Below are positions 25,902 through 34,696 of a stretch of DNA of 64,000 bases, in pieces; within the stretch, counting starts at the first letter, position 1; every line of letters starts with the position of its first letter. A program made the position numbers and the translations under genes. The stretch is from positions 3,100,001 through 3,164,000 of the forward strand of contig NZ_CP020737.1 in the NCBI RefSeq assembly GCF_002097715.1, given 5' to 3'. The notes below the pieces were generated by a model. The model saw only the letters and a list, made by a program, of their open reading frames with translations, made no database searches and was not told where the DNA came from. This DNA comes from Burkholderia ubonensis subsp. mesacidophila. Lineage in GTDB: Bacteria; Pseudomonadota; Gammaproteobacteria; Burkholderiales; Burkholderiaceae.

Positions 25902-27371
25902 ATGTCTTTTGAATCTCTTGGCCTGGCCGAACCGCTCGTCAAAGCGGTCAACGAGCTCGGCTACACATCGCCCACGCCGATCCAGTCGCAGGCGATCCCC
26001 GCCGTGCTCGGCGGCGGCGACCTGCTCGCCGGCGCGCAAACCGGCACCGGCAAGACGGCGGGCTTCACGCTGCCGATCCTGCAGCGCCTGCACACCTTCT
26101 ACGCCGAACACCACAACGCGAAGCGCGCCGTGCGCGCGCTGATCCTCACGCCGACGCGCGAACTCGCCGCCCAGGTCGAGGAGAGCGTGCGCGCGTACGG
26201 CAAGTACCTGAAGCTGCGCTCGACCGTGATGTTCGGCGGCGTCAGCATCAATCCGCAGATCGACGCGCTCAAGCGCGGCGTCGACATCGTCGTCGCGACG
26301 CCGGGGCGCCTGCTCGATCACATGCAGCAGAAGACGATCGACCTGTCGCAGCTCGACATCCTCGTGCTCGACGAAGCCGACCGGATGCTCGACATGGGCT
26401 TCATCCACGACATCAAGCGCGTGCTCGCGAAGCTGCCGCCGCGCCGCCAGAACCTGCTGTTCTCGGCCACCTTCTCCGACGAGATCAAGGCGCTCGCAGA
26501 CAGCCTGCTCGATTCGCCGGCGCTGATCGAGGTCGCGCGCCGCAACACGACCGCCGAGACCGTCGCGCAGAAGATCCACCCGGTCGACCGCGACCGCAAG
26601 CGCGAGCTGCTCACGCACCTGATCCGCGAGCACAACTGGTTCCAGGTGCTGGTGTTCACGCGCACGAAGCACGGCGCGAACCGGCTCGCCGAGCAACTGA
26701 CGAAGGACGGCATCAGCGCGATGGCGATCCACGGCAACAAGAGCCAGTCGGCACGCACGCGCGCGCTGGCGGAGTTCAAGAACAGCACGCTGCAGGTGCT
26801 CGTCGCGACCGACATCGCCGCGCGCGGCATCGACATCGACCAGCTGCCGCACGTCGTCAACTTCGACCTGCCGAACGTGCCGGAAGACTACGTGCACCGG
26901 ATCGGCCGCACCGGCCGCGCGGGCGCGACCGGCGAAGCGGTGTCGCTCGTGTGCGTCGACGAGAAGCAGCTGCTGCGCGACATCGAGCGACTGATCAAGC
27001 GCGAGATTCCGCAGGAAGTGATCGCGGGCTTCGAGCCGGACCCGAACGCGAAGCCGGAGCCGATCCAGCAGCGCCGCGGGCAGCAGCCGCGCGGCGGTGG
27101 TGGTGGCGGTGGTGGCGGCAATCGCGCGCCGCGCGCGGGCGGCTCAGGCCAGCCGGCGGCGAAGCGCGACGGCGCGCCGAAGGCGTCGCAGCCTAAGGCG
27201 GCCGCACCCAAGGCCGCTCAGACGCAGAAGGCCGCGAAGCCGGCCAACGCGGGCGGCAACGGCGCGCGTCCGGCGAGCGGCGGCGGTGGCGGTGGCGGGC
27301 GGTCGGCCAATGGCAACGCCGCGCACGCGAACCGCAACCGTTCGTCGCGCAGCGGCCAGCGCGGTCACTGA
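25902..27371 (+). CDS. rhlE: DEAD-box RNA helicase, RhlE-like
   Basis: 489 residues. The start is MSFESLGL (ATG 25902); the upstream extension crosses the terminator of the preceding operon. The Q motif PTPIQSQAI is followed by AQTGTGKT (motif I), [13 protein letters not shown] (DEAD), SAT, then in domain 2 ARGIDIDQL and HRIGRTGR. The last roughly 90 residues are Gly-rich and Ala/Lys-rich, a disordered RNA-binding tail typical of beta-proteobacterial RhlE proteins. It unwinds short RNA duplexes with ATP and contributes to ribosome assembly or RNA decay. The GGT repeats at about 27096-27119 simply encode the glycine run. Its stop overlaps the stop of the next gene. Confidence 0.93.
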   Translation: MSFESLGLAEPLVKAVNELGYTSPTPIQSQAIPAVLGGGDLLAGAQTGTGKTAGFTLPILQRLHTFYAEHHNAKRAVRALILTPTRELAAQVEESVRAYGKYLKLRSTVMFGGVSINPQIDALKRGVDIVVATPGRLLDHMQQKTIDLSQLDILVLDEADRMLDMGFIHDIKRVLAKLPPRRQNLLFSATFSDEIKALADSLLDSPALIEVARRNTTAETVAQKIHPVDRDRKRELLTHLIREHNWFQVLVFTRTKHGANRLAEQLTKDGISAMAIHGNKSQSARTRALAEFKNSTLQVLVATDIAARGIDIDQLPHVVNFDLPNVPEDYVHRIGRTGRAGATGEAVSLVCVDEKQLLRDIERLIKREIPQEVIAGFEPDPNAKPEPIQQRRGQQPRGGGGGGGGGNRAPRAGGSGQPAAKRDGAPKASQPKAAAPKAAQTQKAAKPANAGGNGARPASGGGGGGGRSANGNAAHANRNRSSRSGQRGH

Positions 27372-27871
27372 AGCCTGGCCGCCGCGCGCCTCAGGTGCTC
27401 GACCTGGCGTTGCCAGCGTTCGAGCACCTCGGCGCGCTCCCCTTCCAGCGCAAACGTGACGCCCGTCGCGAGACGCGCATAGCCGACGCGCTGCGCATCG
27501 CCGTGCGCGATCGTCGCGGCAAAACCCGCGAGCCCGCCGAAGTCGCCTTCGAGCGGTTCGATCTTCAATTGCGCCTGAAAGAACGCGCCGTCGGCGACCA
27601 GCGTCAGCGCGGCCGTGCGCCGTTGCGCGAGCGCGCGCGCCGCGCGCGAATGCGGCCACAGCGCGAGCAGCAGCACGCGCGCATCGCGCGCGTAGATCTC
27701 GCCGACGCTCAGCAGCGTCGTACGCAATTGGCCCTCTTCAGTCGCAACAATCAGCGACGCAGCGACATCTGCCTTGCGCTCGAGCGCGGTGCCGTCGAAC
27801 AGCGAAACGACGGCCGGCGGCCACGCGTCGAACGTCCATTGCTCGAGCGCGCGGCGATGTGAATCGGTCAT
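27365..27871 (-). CDS. PNPOx-like FMN-binding split-barrel protein
   Basis: 168 residues. The pattern MVATEEG-style opening (here [42 protein letters not shown]), a central beta-rich body and a helical C-terminus match pyridoxamine 5'-phosphate oxidase-like proteins that bind FMN or heme. No activity can be given. It converges on rhlE and the two coding regions overlap by 7 bases at their stops. Codon use is normal for the region. Confidence 0.75.
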   Translation of the reverse strand: MTDSHRRALEQWTFDAWPPAVVSLFDGTALERKADVAASLIVATEEGQLRTTLLSVGEIYARDARVLLLALWPHSRAARALAQRRTAALTLVADGAFFQAQLKIEPLEGDFGGLAGFAATIAHGDAQRVGYARLATGVTFALEGERAEVLERWQRQVEHLRRAAARLQ

Positions 27872-27941
27872 GATGGAGCGGCCTCGTCGAACGTGAGGGA
27901 TGCCGCAGCATACCCGCGGCGGGCCGCCCTGTGGACGGCGA

Positions 27942-28769
27942 TCAGCGGAAGAACACGTGCTGCGTGAGCTTCGTGAGCGGATAGTGGACGCCCGGCTGGA
28001 TCTTCGCGGGCAGGTCGAGCGGCTTGAGCAGCATCTTCACGCACATGTCCGCCGACAGGTTGCGACGCACGAGCGCATTGATGCGCGCGACCCGCGCACG
28101 GCTGTATTCGCTGTCGCCGACGCGGTCCGGATAGCGGATCGCGAACACGTGGCGCAGCGCGATCTCCGAATCCTCGTTCTTGATTTCCAGCAACCGGCGC
28201 ATCAGCGCGCCGAGCACCGCGAGCCGGCCGTTGCCTTCGAGCTGGTTGTACTTCTTGAAATATTTGAAGAAGTGCTTGTAGTGGCGCACTTCGTCCGTGC
28301 GGATGTTGTCGGTGATTTCCTTCAGCACGGGCTCGTCCGAGCACTCGTTGATCGCGCGATAGAGCGTGGCCGTGCCCGTCTCGACGACGCAGCGCGCGAC
28401 CATCTCCAGCGCGCGGGTCTTCTCGAACGCTTCGATCGAGCAGGTCTTCGAGTATTCGTCGAAGAAATTCGCGAATGCGGTATCCCAGTCGAACTCCGGC
28501 CAGACGTACGCGATGTAGGCCTTCAGCGCGCGGCCGTGCTGCAATTCTTCGTGCTCCCATGCATTGTTGAGCCACGCCGACACTTCCGGATCGTCGTTGA
28601 AGAATTCACTCAGGTTGCTCGTGTAGAGATCCGAACCGCTCTCGATGAACGACGCCGCGCACAGCAGCAGCAGCAAATCCTCGTTCACCGCGGCGCGCTG
28701 ACGATCGATCCGCGTAAGGTCGATGTCCTCGATTCGCCACGGCATGACATGCGTCGTTTCAGTCTGCAT
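27942..28769 (-). CDS. Ferritin-like diiron protein
   Basis: 275 residues, nearly all helical. Metal-ligand motifs typical of ferritin-like carboxylate-bridged proteins are visible: NEDLLLLLCAASFIESGSD (Glu), EHEELQHGRALK (ExxH), VETGTATLYRAI (Glu) and DEVRHYKHF (ExxH). The order E, ExxH, E, ExxH is that of diiron oxidases and ribonucleotide-reductase-like or acyl-ACP-desaturase-like folds. There is no signal peptide. The substrate is unknown. The gene is separate from the PNPOx-like gene downstream by 70 bp and may be co-transcribed with it. Iron use or oxidative defence is a guess. Confidence 0.82.
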   Translation of the reverse strand: MQTETTHVMPWRIEDIDLTRIDRQRAAVNEDLLLLLCAASFIESGSDLYTSNLSEFFNDDPEVSAWLNNAWEHEELQHGRALKAYIAYVWPEFDWDTAFANFFDEYSKTCSIEAFEKTRALEMVARCVVETGTATLYRAINECSDEPVLKEITDNIRTDEVRHYKHFFKYFKKYNQLEGNGRLAVLGALMRRLLEIKNEDSEIALRHVFAIRYPDRVGDSEYSRARVARINALVRRNLSADMCVKMLLKPLDLPAKIQPGVHYPLTKLTQHVFFR

Positions 28770-29006
28770 GGTGTTGCGCTCCCAGTCGCCCCATCCGGCA
28801 ATCGCCCGCGCGCACGGCGCGGGCGACAGCCATCCCGGATGCGGCGTATTGCTTGACGTTATTAGAAGAAATGGGTCCGGCCGACCATTCCGGCATCTTA
28901 GCCGTACTTTAATGATCGTGCTTCAGAGCACTGACCGCGCAGGCCAAGCGCAGTTCCGCGACGGCCGTTGCGGTTCGTCAGAGGAGACCCTCGAACGCGT
29001 CGCGCA

Positions 29007-29038
29007 CAAACGAAACGGGCGGCCTTCCGGCCGCCCGT
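29007..29038 (-). terminator. Intrinsic terminator after the gamma-glutamyltransferase gene
   Basis: Perfect 10-bp stem ACGGGCGGCC (29015-29024) / GGCCGCCCGT (29029-29038), TTCC loop. Read on the minus strand, TTTCGTTTG follows. It lies 25 bases past the stop at 29064. Confidence 0.8.
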
Positions 29039-29063
29039 CGGGAACGCGTGTGGAAGCGAACCG

Positions 29064-30704
29064 TCAGAAACCGGCGGCGAGCCCGTCGCGCCGGCTGTCG
29101 CTCGCGGCGACGTAGCCGCGCTCGGGATCGTCCCGGTCGAGCCGCCACACGAACTGGCCTGAGCCGAAATCCATGTAAGGATCGTCGACCGACTTGATCG
29201 TGTGGCCGCGTGCGGCAAGCGCGCCGACCGTCGCGCGATCCATGCTCGACTCGACGTCGAGCGTGAAGTCGCGGTTGACCTTCCAGCGCGGCGCGTCGCA
29301 CGCCGCCTGCGGCTGCTGGCCGTAGCCGAGCATCCGCACGACGGTCTGCAGATGGCCTTGCGGCTGCATGTCGCCGCCCATCACGCCGAAGCTCATCACC
29401 GCCTCGGTGCGGCCATTCACCTGCTCGGTGACGAACGCCGGAATGATCGTGTGGAACGGCCGCTTGCCGCCCGCGACGACGTTCGGCGACGCGGGGTCCA
29501 TCGAGAAGCCGTACCCCCGGTTCTGCAGCGCGATCCCCGCACCCGGCACGACGAGGCCCGAGCCGAAGCCCATGTAGTTGGACTGAATGAAGCTCACCAT
29601 CATCCCGCGCTCGTCGGCCGCCGACAGATAGATCGTGCCGCCCGACGGCGGCCGGCCGTGGCCGAAGTGCGTCGCGCGCGCCGGGTCGATCCGCTTCGCG
29701 CGTTCGGCGAGGTACGCGTCGTCGAGCATCTGCGCGGGCGTGACCTCCATCGCGCGCGGGTCGGCGACGTAGCGATAGACGTCCGCGAACGCGAGCTTCA
29801 TCGCCTCGATCTGCAGGTGCTGCGACTCCGGCGAATCGACCGGCCAGTCGGCTAGGCCCGCATGCTCGGCGATGCCGAGCGCGATCAGCGCGGCGATGCC
29901 CTGCCCGTTCGGCGGGATCTCGTGAATCGTGTAGCCGCGAAAGCGCTTGCCGATCGGCTCGACCCATTCCGGCCGGTACGCGCGCAGGTCGGCCTCGGTC
30001 AGCGCGCCGCCGCCGTCGCGCGCGAACGCGGCGATCCGCTCGCCGAGCGCACCCTCGTAGAACGCGCGCGCGCCGTCCTTCGCGAGCGTGCGCAGCGTCT
30101 GCGCATGGCCGGGCAGGCACACGCGCTCACCCACCTCGGGCGCACGGCCGCGCGGCATGAAGGTATCGGCGAAGCCAGGCAGCCCTTTGAGCTCGGGCAC
30201 CGCGGCCGCCCACTTGTGCGCGACGATCGGCGGCACCGCATAGCCGCGCTCGGCGATCTCGATCGCCGGCTCGAGCAGGTCCGCGAACGGCAGCGAACCG
30301 AACTTCGCATGCAGCGCCTCCCAGCCCGCGACGACGCCCGGCACGGTGACCGTGTCCCAGCCGCGCGTCGGCTTGCGCGCGTGGCCCTGCGCGTCCTCGC
30401 CGTGACGCCGGCGGAAATAGTCGACGTTCCATGCGGCCGGCGCGACACCCGACGCATTCAGCCCGTGCAACCGCTGGCCATCCCACACGAGCGCGAACGC
30501 ATCGCCGCCCAGCCCGCACGACACCGGCTCGACCACCGTGATCGCGGCCGCGGCGGCAAGCGCCGCGTCGACCGCATTGCCGCCCTTCCACAGCATCCGC
30601 AGGCCGGCCTGCGCGGCCAGCGGATGGGACGTCGACACGACGTTGCGCGCGAACACCGGGATGCGCGTCGTCGGATACGGGTTGTGCCAGTTGAAGCCGG
30701 TCAT
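29064..30704 (-). CDS. Gamma-glutamyltransferase family protein (YwrD-like)
   Basis: 546 residues of the N-terminal-nucleophile gamma-glutamyltranspeptidase family. Start MTGFNW is set by GAGGTGG 8 bases upstream. The large-subunit part holds GGNAVDAALAAAAAITVVEP and SCGLGGDAFALV. The small subunit would begin at Thr357 in PPSGGTIYLSAADERG, where autocleavage exposes the catalytic Thr. SFIQSNYMGFGSGLVVPGAGI and GGDMQPQGHLQTV are family segments of the small subunit. No signal peptide is visible, unlike E. coli Ggt, so it is probably cytoplasmic. The natural gamma-glutamyl or amide substrate is unknown. It is divergent from glpR. Confidence 0.9.
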   Translation of the reverse strand: MTGFNWHNPYPTTRIPVFARNVVSTSHPLAAQAGLRMLWKGGNAVDAALAAAAAITVVEPVSCGLGGDAFALVWDGQRLHGLNASGVAPAAWNVDYFRRRHGEDAQGHARKPTRGWDTVTVPGVVAGWEALHAKFGSLPFADLLEPAIEIAERGYAVPPIVAHKWAAAVPELKGLPGFADTFMPRGRAPEVGERVCLPGHAQTLRTLAKDGARAFYEGALGERIAAFARDGGGALTEADLRAYRPEWVEPIGKRFRGYTIHEIPPNGQGIAALIALGIAEHAGLADWPVDSPESQHLQIEAMKLAFADVYRYVADPRAMEVTPAQMLDDAYLAERAKRIDPARATHFGHGRPPSGGTIYLSAADERGMMVSFIQSNYMGFGSGLVVPGAGIALQNRGYGFSMDPASPNVVAGGKRPFHTIIPAFVTEQVNGRTEAVMSFGVMGGDMQPQGHLQTVVRMLGYGQQPQAACDAPRWKVNRDFTLDVESSMDRATVGALAARGHTIKSVDDPYMDFGSGQFVWRLDRDDPERGYVAASDSRRDGLAAGF

Positions 30705-30785
30705 CGATTCCACCTCGTCGGAAACTGAATGAGCGCGCGAACGCGGACAATCCGCCATTGCAGCGCGATCGGCACGGTCGCGCAA

Positions 30786-30835
30786 ATTCATTTGTCACAT
30801 GAATCCATGCATCATACGCATGAATCACCGGCTGC
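30786..30835. promoter_or_regulatory. ATTCAT/ATGAAT repeats between ggt and glpR
   Basis: ATTCAT (30786-30791) and ATGAAT (30799-30804) form a 6-7-6 inverted repeat, and a further ATGAAT stands 31 bases on (30830-30835), about three helical turns. TACAAT at 30865-30870 could be the -10 of glpR. The layout suggests an operator in this divergent region. The binding protein is unknown. Confidence 0.35.
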
Positions 30836-30904
30836 CCGTGCCCGGCGCGCCGGCCGAACGCCCTTACAATACCCGCTCCGTGTTCACGCCTTCGCCATCG
30901 AGCC

Positions 30905-31684
30905 ATGACCCGAGACCCTCGCCTCACCCTCAACGCGCGCCAGCAGGAATTGCTCGATTGGGTGCAGCGCGACGGCTTCGTGACCGTCGACGATCTCGCC
31001 GCGCACTTCGCGGTGACGCCGCAGACGATCCGCCGCGACGTCAACTGGCTCGCCGACCTGAACCTGCTGCGCCGCTACCACGGCGGCGCGAGCCTGCCGA
31101 CGAGCTCGGAGAACGTGTCGTACACCGCGCGCCAGCGGATGTTCCACGACGAGAAGCGGCGCATCGCGGCGCTCGCCGCGTCGCACATCCCCGACCAGGC
31201 GTCGCTGTTCATCAACCTCGGCACGACCACCGAGGAGGTCGCCCGCGCGCTGAACCGCCATCACGGCCTGCACGTGATCACCAACAACCTGAACGTCGCG
31301 TCGATGATGAGCGGCTACCCGGACTGCGAGGTGCTGATCACCGGCGGCATCGTGCGGCCGTGGGACAAGGGGATCGTCGGCGAGCTGGCGATCGACTTCA
31401 TCCGCCAGTTCAAGGTCGACTACGCGATCATCGGCACGTCGGCGATCGAGACCGACGGCACGCTGCGCGACTTCGACACCCGCGAGGTGCGGGTCGCCGA
31501 GGCGATCATGCAGCACGCGCGCACCGTCTACCTCGTGGCCGACCATTCGAAGATCGGCCGCCCGGCGCTCGTGCGCCAGGGGCACCTGAGCCAGGTGCAT
31601 GCGCTCTTCACCGACAAGCCGCTGCCGCCGGACATGGCGGAGACGGTCGCCGCCGCCGGCACCCAGGTGTACGTCGCGGAATGA
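30905..31684 (+). CDS. glpR: DeoR-family repressor GlpR
   Basis: 259 residues. The DeoR helix-turn-helix is at about 10-60 (RQQELLDWVQRDGFVTVDDLAAHFAVTPQTIRRDVNWL). The sensor domain (about 78-255) has LFINLGTTTEEVARAL and GIVGELAIDFIRQFKVDYAIIGTSAIE, as in GlpR. GlpR represses glycerol catabolism until glycerol-3-phosphate binds. It lies 1.4 kb before glpDKF in the same direction. Intervening DNA holds a small gene, an inverted-repeat element and an opposing lipoprotein gene, so it is not in the same operon. TTCG-rich sites before glpD are its likely targets. Confidence 0.93.
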   Translation: MTRDPRLTLNARQQELLDWVQRDGFVTVDDLAAHFAVTPQTIRRDVNWLADLNLLRRYHGGASLPTSSENVSYTARQRMFHDEKRRIAALAASHIPDQASLFINLGTTTEEVARALNRHHGLHVITNNLNVASMMSGYPDCEVLITGGIVRPWDKGIVGELAIDFIRQFKVDYAIIGTSAIETDGTLRDFDTREVRVAEAIMQHARTVYLVADHSKIGRPALVRQGHLSQVHALFTDKPLPPDMAETVAAAGTQVYVAE

Positions 31685-31990
31685 CCGTGGCGATGCTGCG
31701 CCGCACCCAGAACTTCAAGTGAAATCAAGAAGTTGGCGGCACTGCAACACCGCTTGCAGCGCATCCCTCTGTCAATTGGAAAATTAATGGGGCGCGATTT
31801 GGCGTTGCCCGCGCGCTCGACTAGACTCCAGTTCCCCGGCCTGTTCGCCCGTCCCGCCTGTGCCACAAGGCACGGGCGATCCGTTGGGCCGGCGAATGCA
31901 GCTTTTCCCCCCAAGCCATACCCCCGCTGGGTATCGCGCACCGGCCGCCGAGCCGTGTGCACGGGCAGTCCGGATGCCATGGAGAGAACG
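31685..31990. other. Leader region between glpR and a small gene
   Basis: 306 bases without a supported gene. It holds a probable promoter (31799-31827) and an imperfect hairpin GTGCC-ACAA-GGCAC around 31860, giving a long leader of roughly 150 bases before the small gene at 31991. Confidence 0.5.
31799..31827 (+). promoter_or_regulatory. Putative sigma-70 promoter of the 65-residue gene
   Basis: TTGGCG (31799-31804), exactly 17 bases, then TAGACT (31822-31827), downstream of an AT-richer tract. It is oriented toward the small gene. Sequence match only. Confidence 0.45.
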
Positions 31991-32188
31991 ATGCTGAGTC
32001 CGCATGAATTCGCCACGCTACTGCTTGTGAAGGACGCTCCCGATCAGGCCAACATGGATCGCGATGAACTCGACGCGCTGCTCGAGCAGCAACTCGTCCG
32101 GCTCGAAGGGCTCGGTTCGGGACGCAAATACTGCGTGACCGAAACCGGCGACGCGGCGCTGCGATCCATCAAATGCCGCTTTTCCTGA
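31991..32188 (+). CDS. Small conserved-looking hypothetical protein (winged-helix-like)
   Basis: 65 residues: MLSPHEFATLLLVKDAPDQA... with ELDALLEQQLVRLEGLGSGRKYCVTETGDAALRSI. The final part resembles the recognition-helix and wing text of small MarR/PadR-like winged-helix proteins (LVRLEGxGxxYxVTExGxALL). The helix-turn-helix is compact, and no partner domain is present. GGAGAG lies 6 bases before the ATG. A second in-frame ATG 12 bases upstream is possible. The gene ends 39 bases before the inverted-repeat element. DNA binding is inference. Confidence 0.7.
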   Translation: MLSPHEFATLLLVKDAPDQANMDRDELDALLEQQLVRLEGLGSGRKYCVTETGDAALRSIKCRFS

Positions 32189-32227
32189 CCTGACCGCGGC
32201 CGGCTGCCGGCCGCCCCCTCTCTCTCC

Positions 32228-32545
32228 CAGGGCCTGTTCCCGCTAATAACGGGCTTGCGAACGTACCTTGCCGGTCGTCCCCCAAGGGGACTTCCTTCGG
32301 GGCGCGTGCAAGGCGCGAGGAGCGCCGTTTGGCCGAGCCAAACAAGCGACGAGCAACGCCGCAATGCGGCCGGCAAGGCATGTTCCCCTGATTTCAAGAA
32401 ATTCGTTCGTGGGGCTGGCCGCCAGAAGGGCCGATCGCCGCGTCATGCTCCTTGCGAATACATCCGGTATTCGCTGCGTCCCATTCCTCGCGCTCGGCCC
32501 TTCTGGCGGCCAGCGCAAGCCCGTTATTAGCGGGAACAGGCCCTG
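32228..32545. repeat. Miniature inverted-repeat element (MITE-like), 318 bp
   Basis: The ends are perfect 32-base inverted repeats, 32228-32259 and 32514-32545 (core CCTGTTCCCGCTAATAACGG). The interior carries further symmetry: CCTTGCCGG (32266-32274) with CCGGCAAGG (32370-32378), GTTTGGC/GCCAAAC (32327-32333, 32337-32343), and a long nested stem in the right half. No transposase frame exists inside, and no clear target duplication flanks it. Size and structure fit a non-autonomous transposable element or a structured intergenic repeat. I infer other copies elsewhere in the genome but cannot see them. Confidence 0.8.
32414..32514. repeat. Nested stem-loop inside the inverted-repeat element
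   Basis: Perfect 21-base arms (32414-32434 and 32494-32514; core TGGCCGCCAGAAGGGCCG) enclose a second hairpin GCGAATAC-ATCCG-GTATTCGC (32454-32474). The right arm directly abuts the right terminal repeat. As RNA this would be a stable 101-nt structure from either strand. Confidence 0.85.
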
Positions 32546-32565
32546 CCCCATCCCGGACGCGACGC

Positions 32566-32931
32566 TCACCCGCCGCGCAGCGTCGGATCGACCGCCGCGC
32601 GCCAGGTGATGGCCTTCGCGCGCGCGTCGTTGAAATACGCGACCCAGCCGGCCCGCGCCGACGCATCCGGCGCCGCATAACGCGCCGAAAGTTCGTTTAC
32701 GAACGTGCAGTAGTTCGCTTCCGACAGCCCGCGATACCGCTTCGCGACATACGCATCGTAGATCGCCGAGTAGACCGGCTGCGCATCCGCGCCCCAGTCG
32801 CGCGCTGTGCCGCCGCATGCCGTCTGCAACGCCACGAACGACGGCGCCCGCCAGTTGCCGCCGAGCGGCGGCGTGCCCGCGCACCCCGCCAGAAGGACGG
32901 CGCATACGCCGGCCCACATCCCAATACGCAT
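32566..32931 (-). CDS. Small lipoprotein of unknown function
   Basis: 121 residues. A lipoprotein signal peptide ends at the lipobox LLAGC with Cys17 as the lipidated residue. The mature part has GGNWRAPSFVALQTACGG and an aromatic-rich body (YSAIYDAYVAKRYRGLSEANYCTFVNEL) with two more cysteines that might pair. It is not recognised as a named family. Position between the inverted-repeat element and the glp operator region, on the opposite strand to glpD, suggests that it is independent of glycerol use. Residue 18 is Ala, which predicts outer-membrane sorting. Confidence 0.8.
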   Translation of the reverse strand: MRIGMWAGVCAVLLAGCAGTPPLGGNWRAPSFVALQTACGGTARDWGADAQPVYSAIYDAYVAKRYRGLSEANYCTFVNELSARYAAPDASARAGWVAYFNDARAKAITWRAAVDPTLRGG

Positions 32932-33003
32932 GATTCACCTCATGAAACGGTCGATTCCGCCAGTATCGTCCGGGATCGCCCGGCGCGCCACCCGCCCCTC
33001 TTT

Positions 33004-33063
33004 TTCGAACTTTACTTTTTCGAATTCGTTCGTTAAATTTCGAATTCGAACATTTCTTGTTCG
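33004..33063 (+). promoter_or_regulatory. Cluster of TTCG half-sites, probable GlpR operators of glpDKF
   Basis: This AT-rich 60-base tract contains TTCGAA at 33004 and 33019, the palindrome TTCGAATTCGAA (33039-33050), and the inverted repeat CGAACA-TTTCT-TGTTCG (33047-33063). GlpR operators in enterics and pseudomonads are built from TTCG/CGAA half-sites, and glpR is in this region, so these are good candidates. The -35 and -10 elements probably overlap. Confidence 0.65.
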
Positions 33064-33093
33064 TCAATTTCCATCAGACGATAAGGACAGCAG

Positions 33094-34617
33094 GTGACCC
33101 AACCGAATCGCTACGATCTGCTCGTCGTCGGCGGCGGCATCAACGGCGCGGGCATCGCGCGCGATGCGGCCGGCCGAGGCCTGTCGGTCATGCTCTGCGA
33201 GCAGGACGACCTCGCGTCGCACACGTCGTCGGCCAGCACGAAGCTGATTCACGGCGGCCTGCGCTATCTCGAGTACAAGGAATTCGGGCTCGTGCGCAAG
33301 GCGCTGCAGGAACGCGAGACGCTGCTGCGCGCGGCGCCGCACATCATGTGGCCGCTGCGCTTCGTGATGCCGCACATGCCGAACCTGCGGCCAGCCTGGC
33401 TGATCCGCATCGGCCTGTTCCTCTACGATCACCTCGCGAAGCGCGAGCTGCTGCCCGGCTCGCGCGGCATCGACATGCGCCGCCATGCGGCCGGTGCGCC
33501 GCTGATCGACTCGATCAAGCGCGGCTTCGTGTACTCGGACGGCTGGGTCGACGACGCGCGCCTCGTCGTGCTGAACGCGCTCGACGCGAAGGAGCGCGGC
33601 GCCGACATCCTGACGCGCACCAAGCTCGTGTCCGCCGAGCGGGCCGGCGACGAATGGGAAGCGCGGCTCCAGCTCGCGGACGGCTCGATTCGCGTCGTGC
33701 GCGCTCGCGCGATCGCGAACGCGGCCGGCCCGTGGGTCGGCGAAGTGCTGCACGGCGCGCTCGGCCGCGGCGCGAATCATAGCGTACGGCTCGTGAAGGG
33801 CAGCCACATCATCACGCGCCGCCTGTTCGATCACGATCACGCGTACATCTTCCAGAACCCGGACAAGCGGATCATCTTCGCGATTCCGTACGAGCGCGAC
33901 TTCACGCTGATCGGCACGACCGACGTCGAATACACGAACGATCCGGCCAAGGTCGCGATCGACGGCAACGAGACGCAATACCTGTGCGACTCGATCAACC
34001 GCTACTTCAAGCGCAAGATCTCGCCCGCCGACGTCCACTGGACGTATTCGGGCGTGCGCCCGCTGCTCGAGGACGAGAACGCGGCCAACGCGTCCGCCGT
34101 CACGCGCGACTACCGGCTCGAGATGGACGACGGCGCGGGCGCGCCGCTGCTGTCGGTGTTCGGCGGCAAGATCACGACGTTCCGCAAGCTCGCCGAGGAA
34201 GCCGGCGACCTGCTGTGCCGCGCGCTCGGCCGTGACGCCGCGCCGTGGACCGCCGGCGCGCCGCTGCCGGGCGGCGACATCGCCGACGCGAAGTTCGACG
34301 CGTTTGCCGCGCAATTCGCGGCGCGTCATCCGTGGCTGCCCGCCGAGCTCGCGCGCCGCTATGCGCGCGCATACGGCACGCGCGCGGAACGCGTCGTCGG
34401 CAATGCGAAGTCGCTCGCCGAGCTCGGCGCGGCGATCGCGCCGGGCATCCACGAAGCCGAACTGCGCTACCTGCGCGACGTCGAATGGGCGACGCGCGCA
34501 CAGGACGTGCTGTGGCGCCGCTCGAAACTCGGCCTGCACGTCGCGCCGGGCACGCTCGACGCGGTGACGGCCGCGCTCGACGCGTGGTTCGCCGCCGCGC
34601 ACGCGCAACACGCCTGA
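33094..34617 (+). CDS. glpD: Glycerol-3-phosphate dehydrogenase (aerobic, GlpD)
   Basis: 507 residues from a GTG start with AAGGA 7 bases upstream. The FAD fold [22 protein letters not shown] opens the protein, followed by [23 protein letters not shown], a GlpD signature. The C-terminal segment [27 protein letters not shown] is also typical. It oxidises sn-glycerol-3-phosphate to dihydroxyacetone phosphate on the inner face of the membrane and reduces ubiquinone. It is first in a glpD-glpK-glpF unit, with operator-like TTCG sites immediately upstream. Confidence 0.95.
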   Translation: MTQPNRYDLLVVGGGINGAGIARDAAGRGLSVMLCEQDDLASHTSSASTKLIHGGLRYLEYKEFGLVRKALQERETLLRAAPHIMWPLRFVMPHMPNLRPAWLIRIGLFLYDHLAKRELLPGSRGIDMRRHAAGAPLIDSIKRGFVYSDGWVDDARLVVLNALDAKERGADILTRTKLVSAERAGDEWEARLQLADGSIRVVRARAIANAAGPWVGEVLHGALGRGANHSVRLVKGSHIITRRLFDHDHAYIFQNPDKRIIFAIPYERDFTLIGTTDVEYTNDPAKVAIDGNETQYLCDSINRYFKRKISPADVHWTYSGVRPLLEDENAANASAVTRDYRLEMDDGAGAPLLSVFGGKITTFRKLAEEAGDLLCRALGRDAAPWTAGAPLPGGDIADAKFDAFAAQFAARHPWLPAELARRYARAYGTRAERVVGNAKSLAELGAAIAPGIHEAELRYLRDVEWATRAQDVLWRRSKLGLHVAPGTLDAVTAALDAWFAAAHAQHA

Positions 34618-34696
34618 CCGTTTTCGACTCACCCAAACGCGCCGCCTCGTGCGGCGCGAATCACAACTAAGCCAACTACGGATGGAGATGAGAGAC

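Noticed and set aside
27096..27119. GGT trinucleotide run considered as a phase-variable repeat
   Set aside because: It encodes the glycine-rich tail of RhlE. Changes in steps of 3 would only alter tail length, and the run is short and imperfect.
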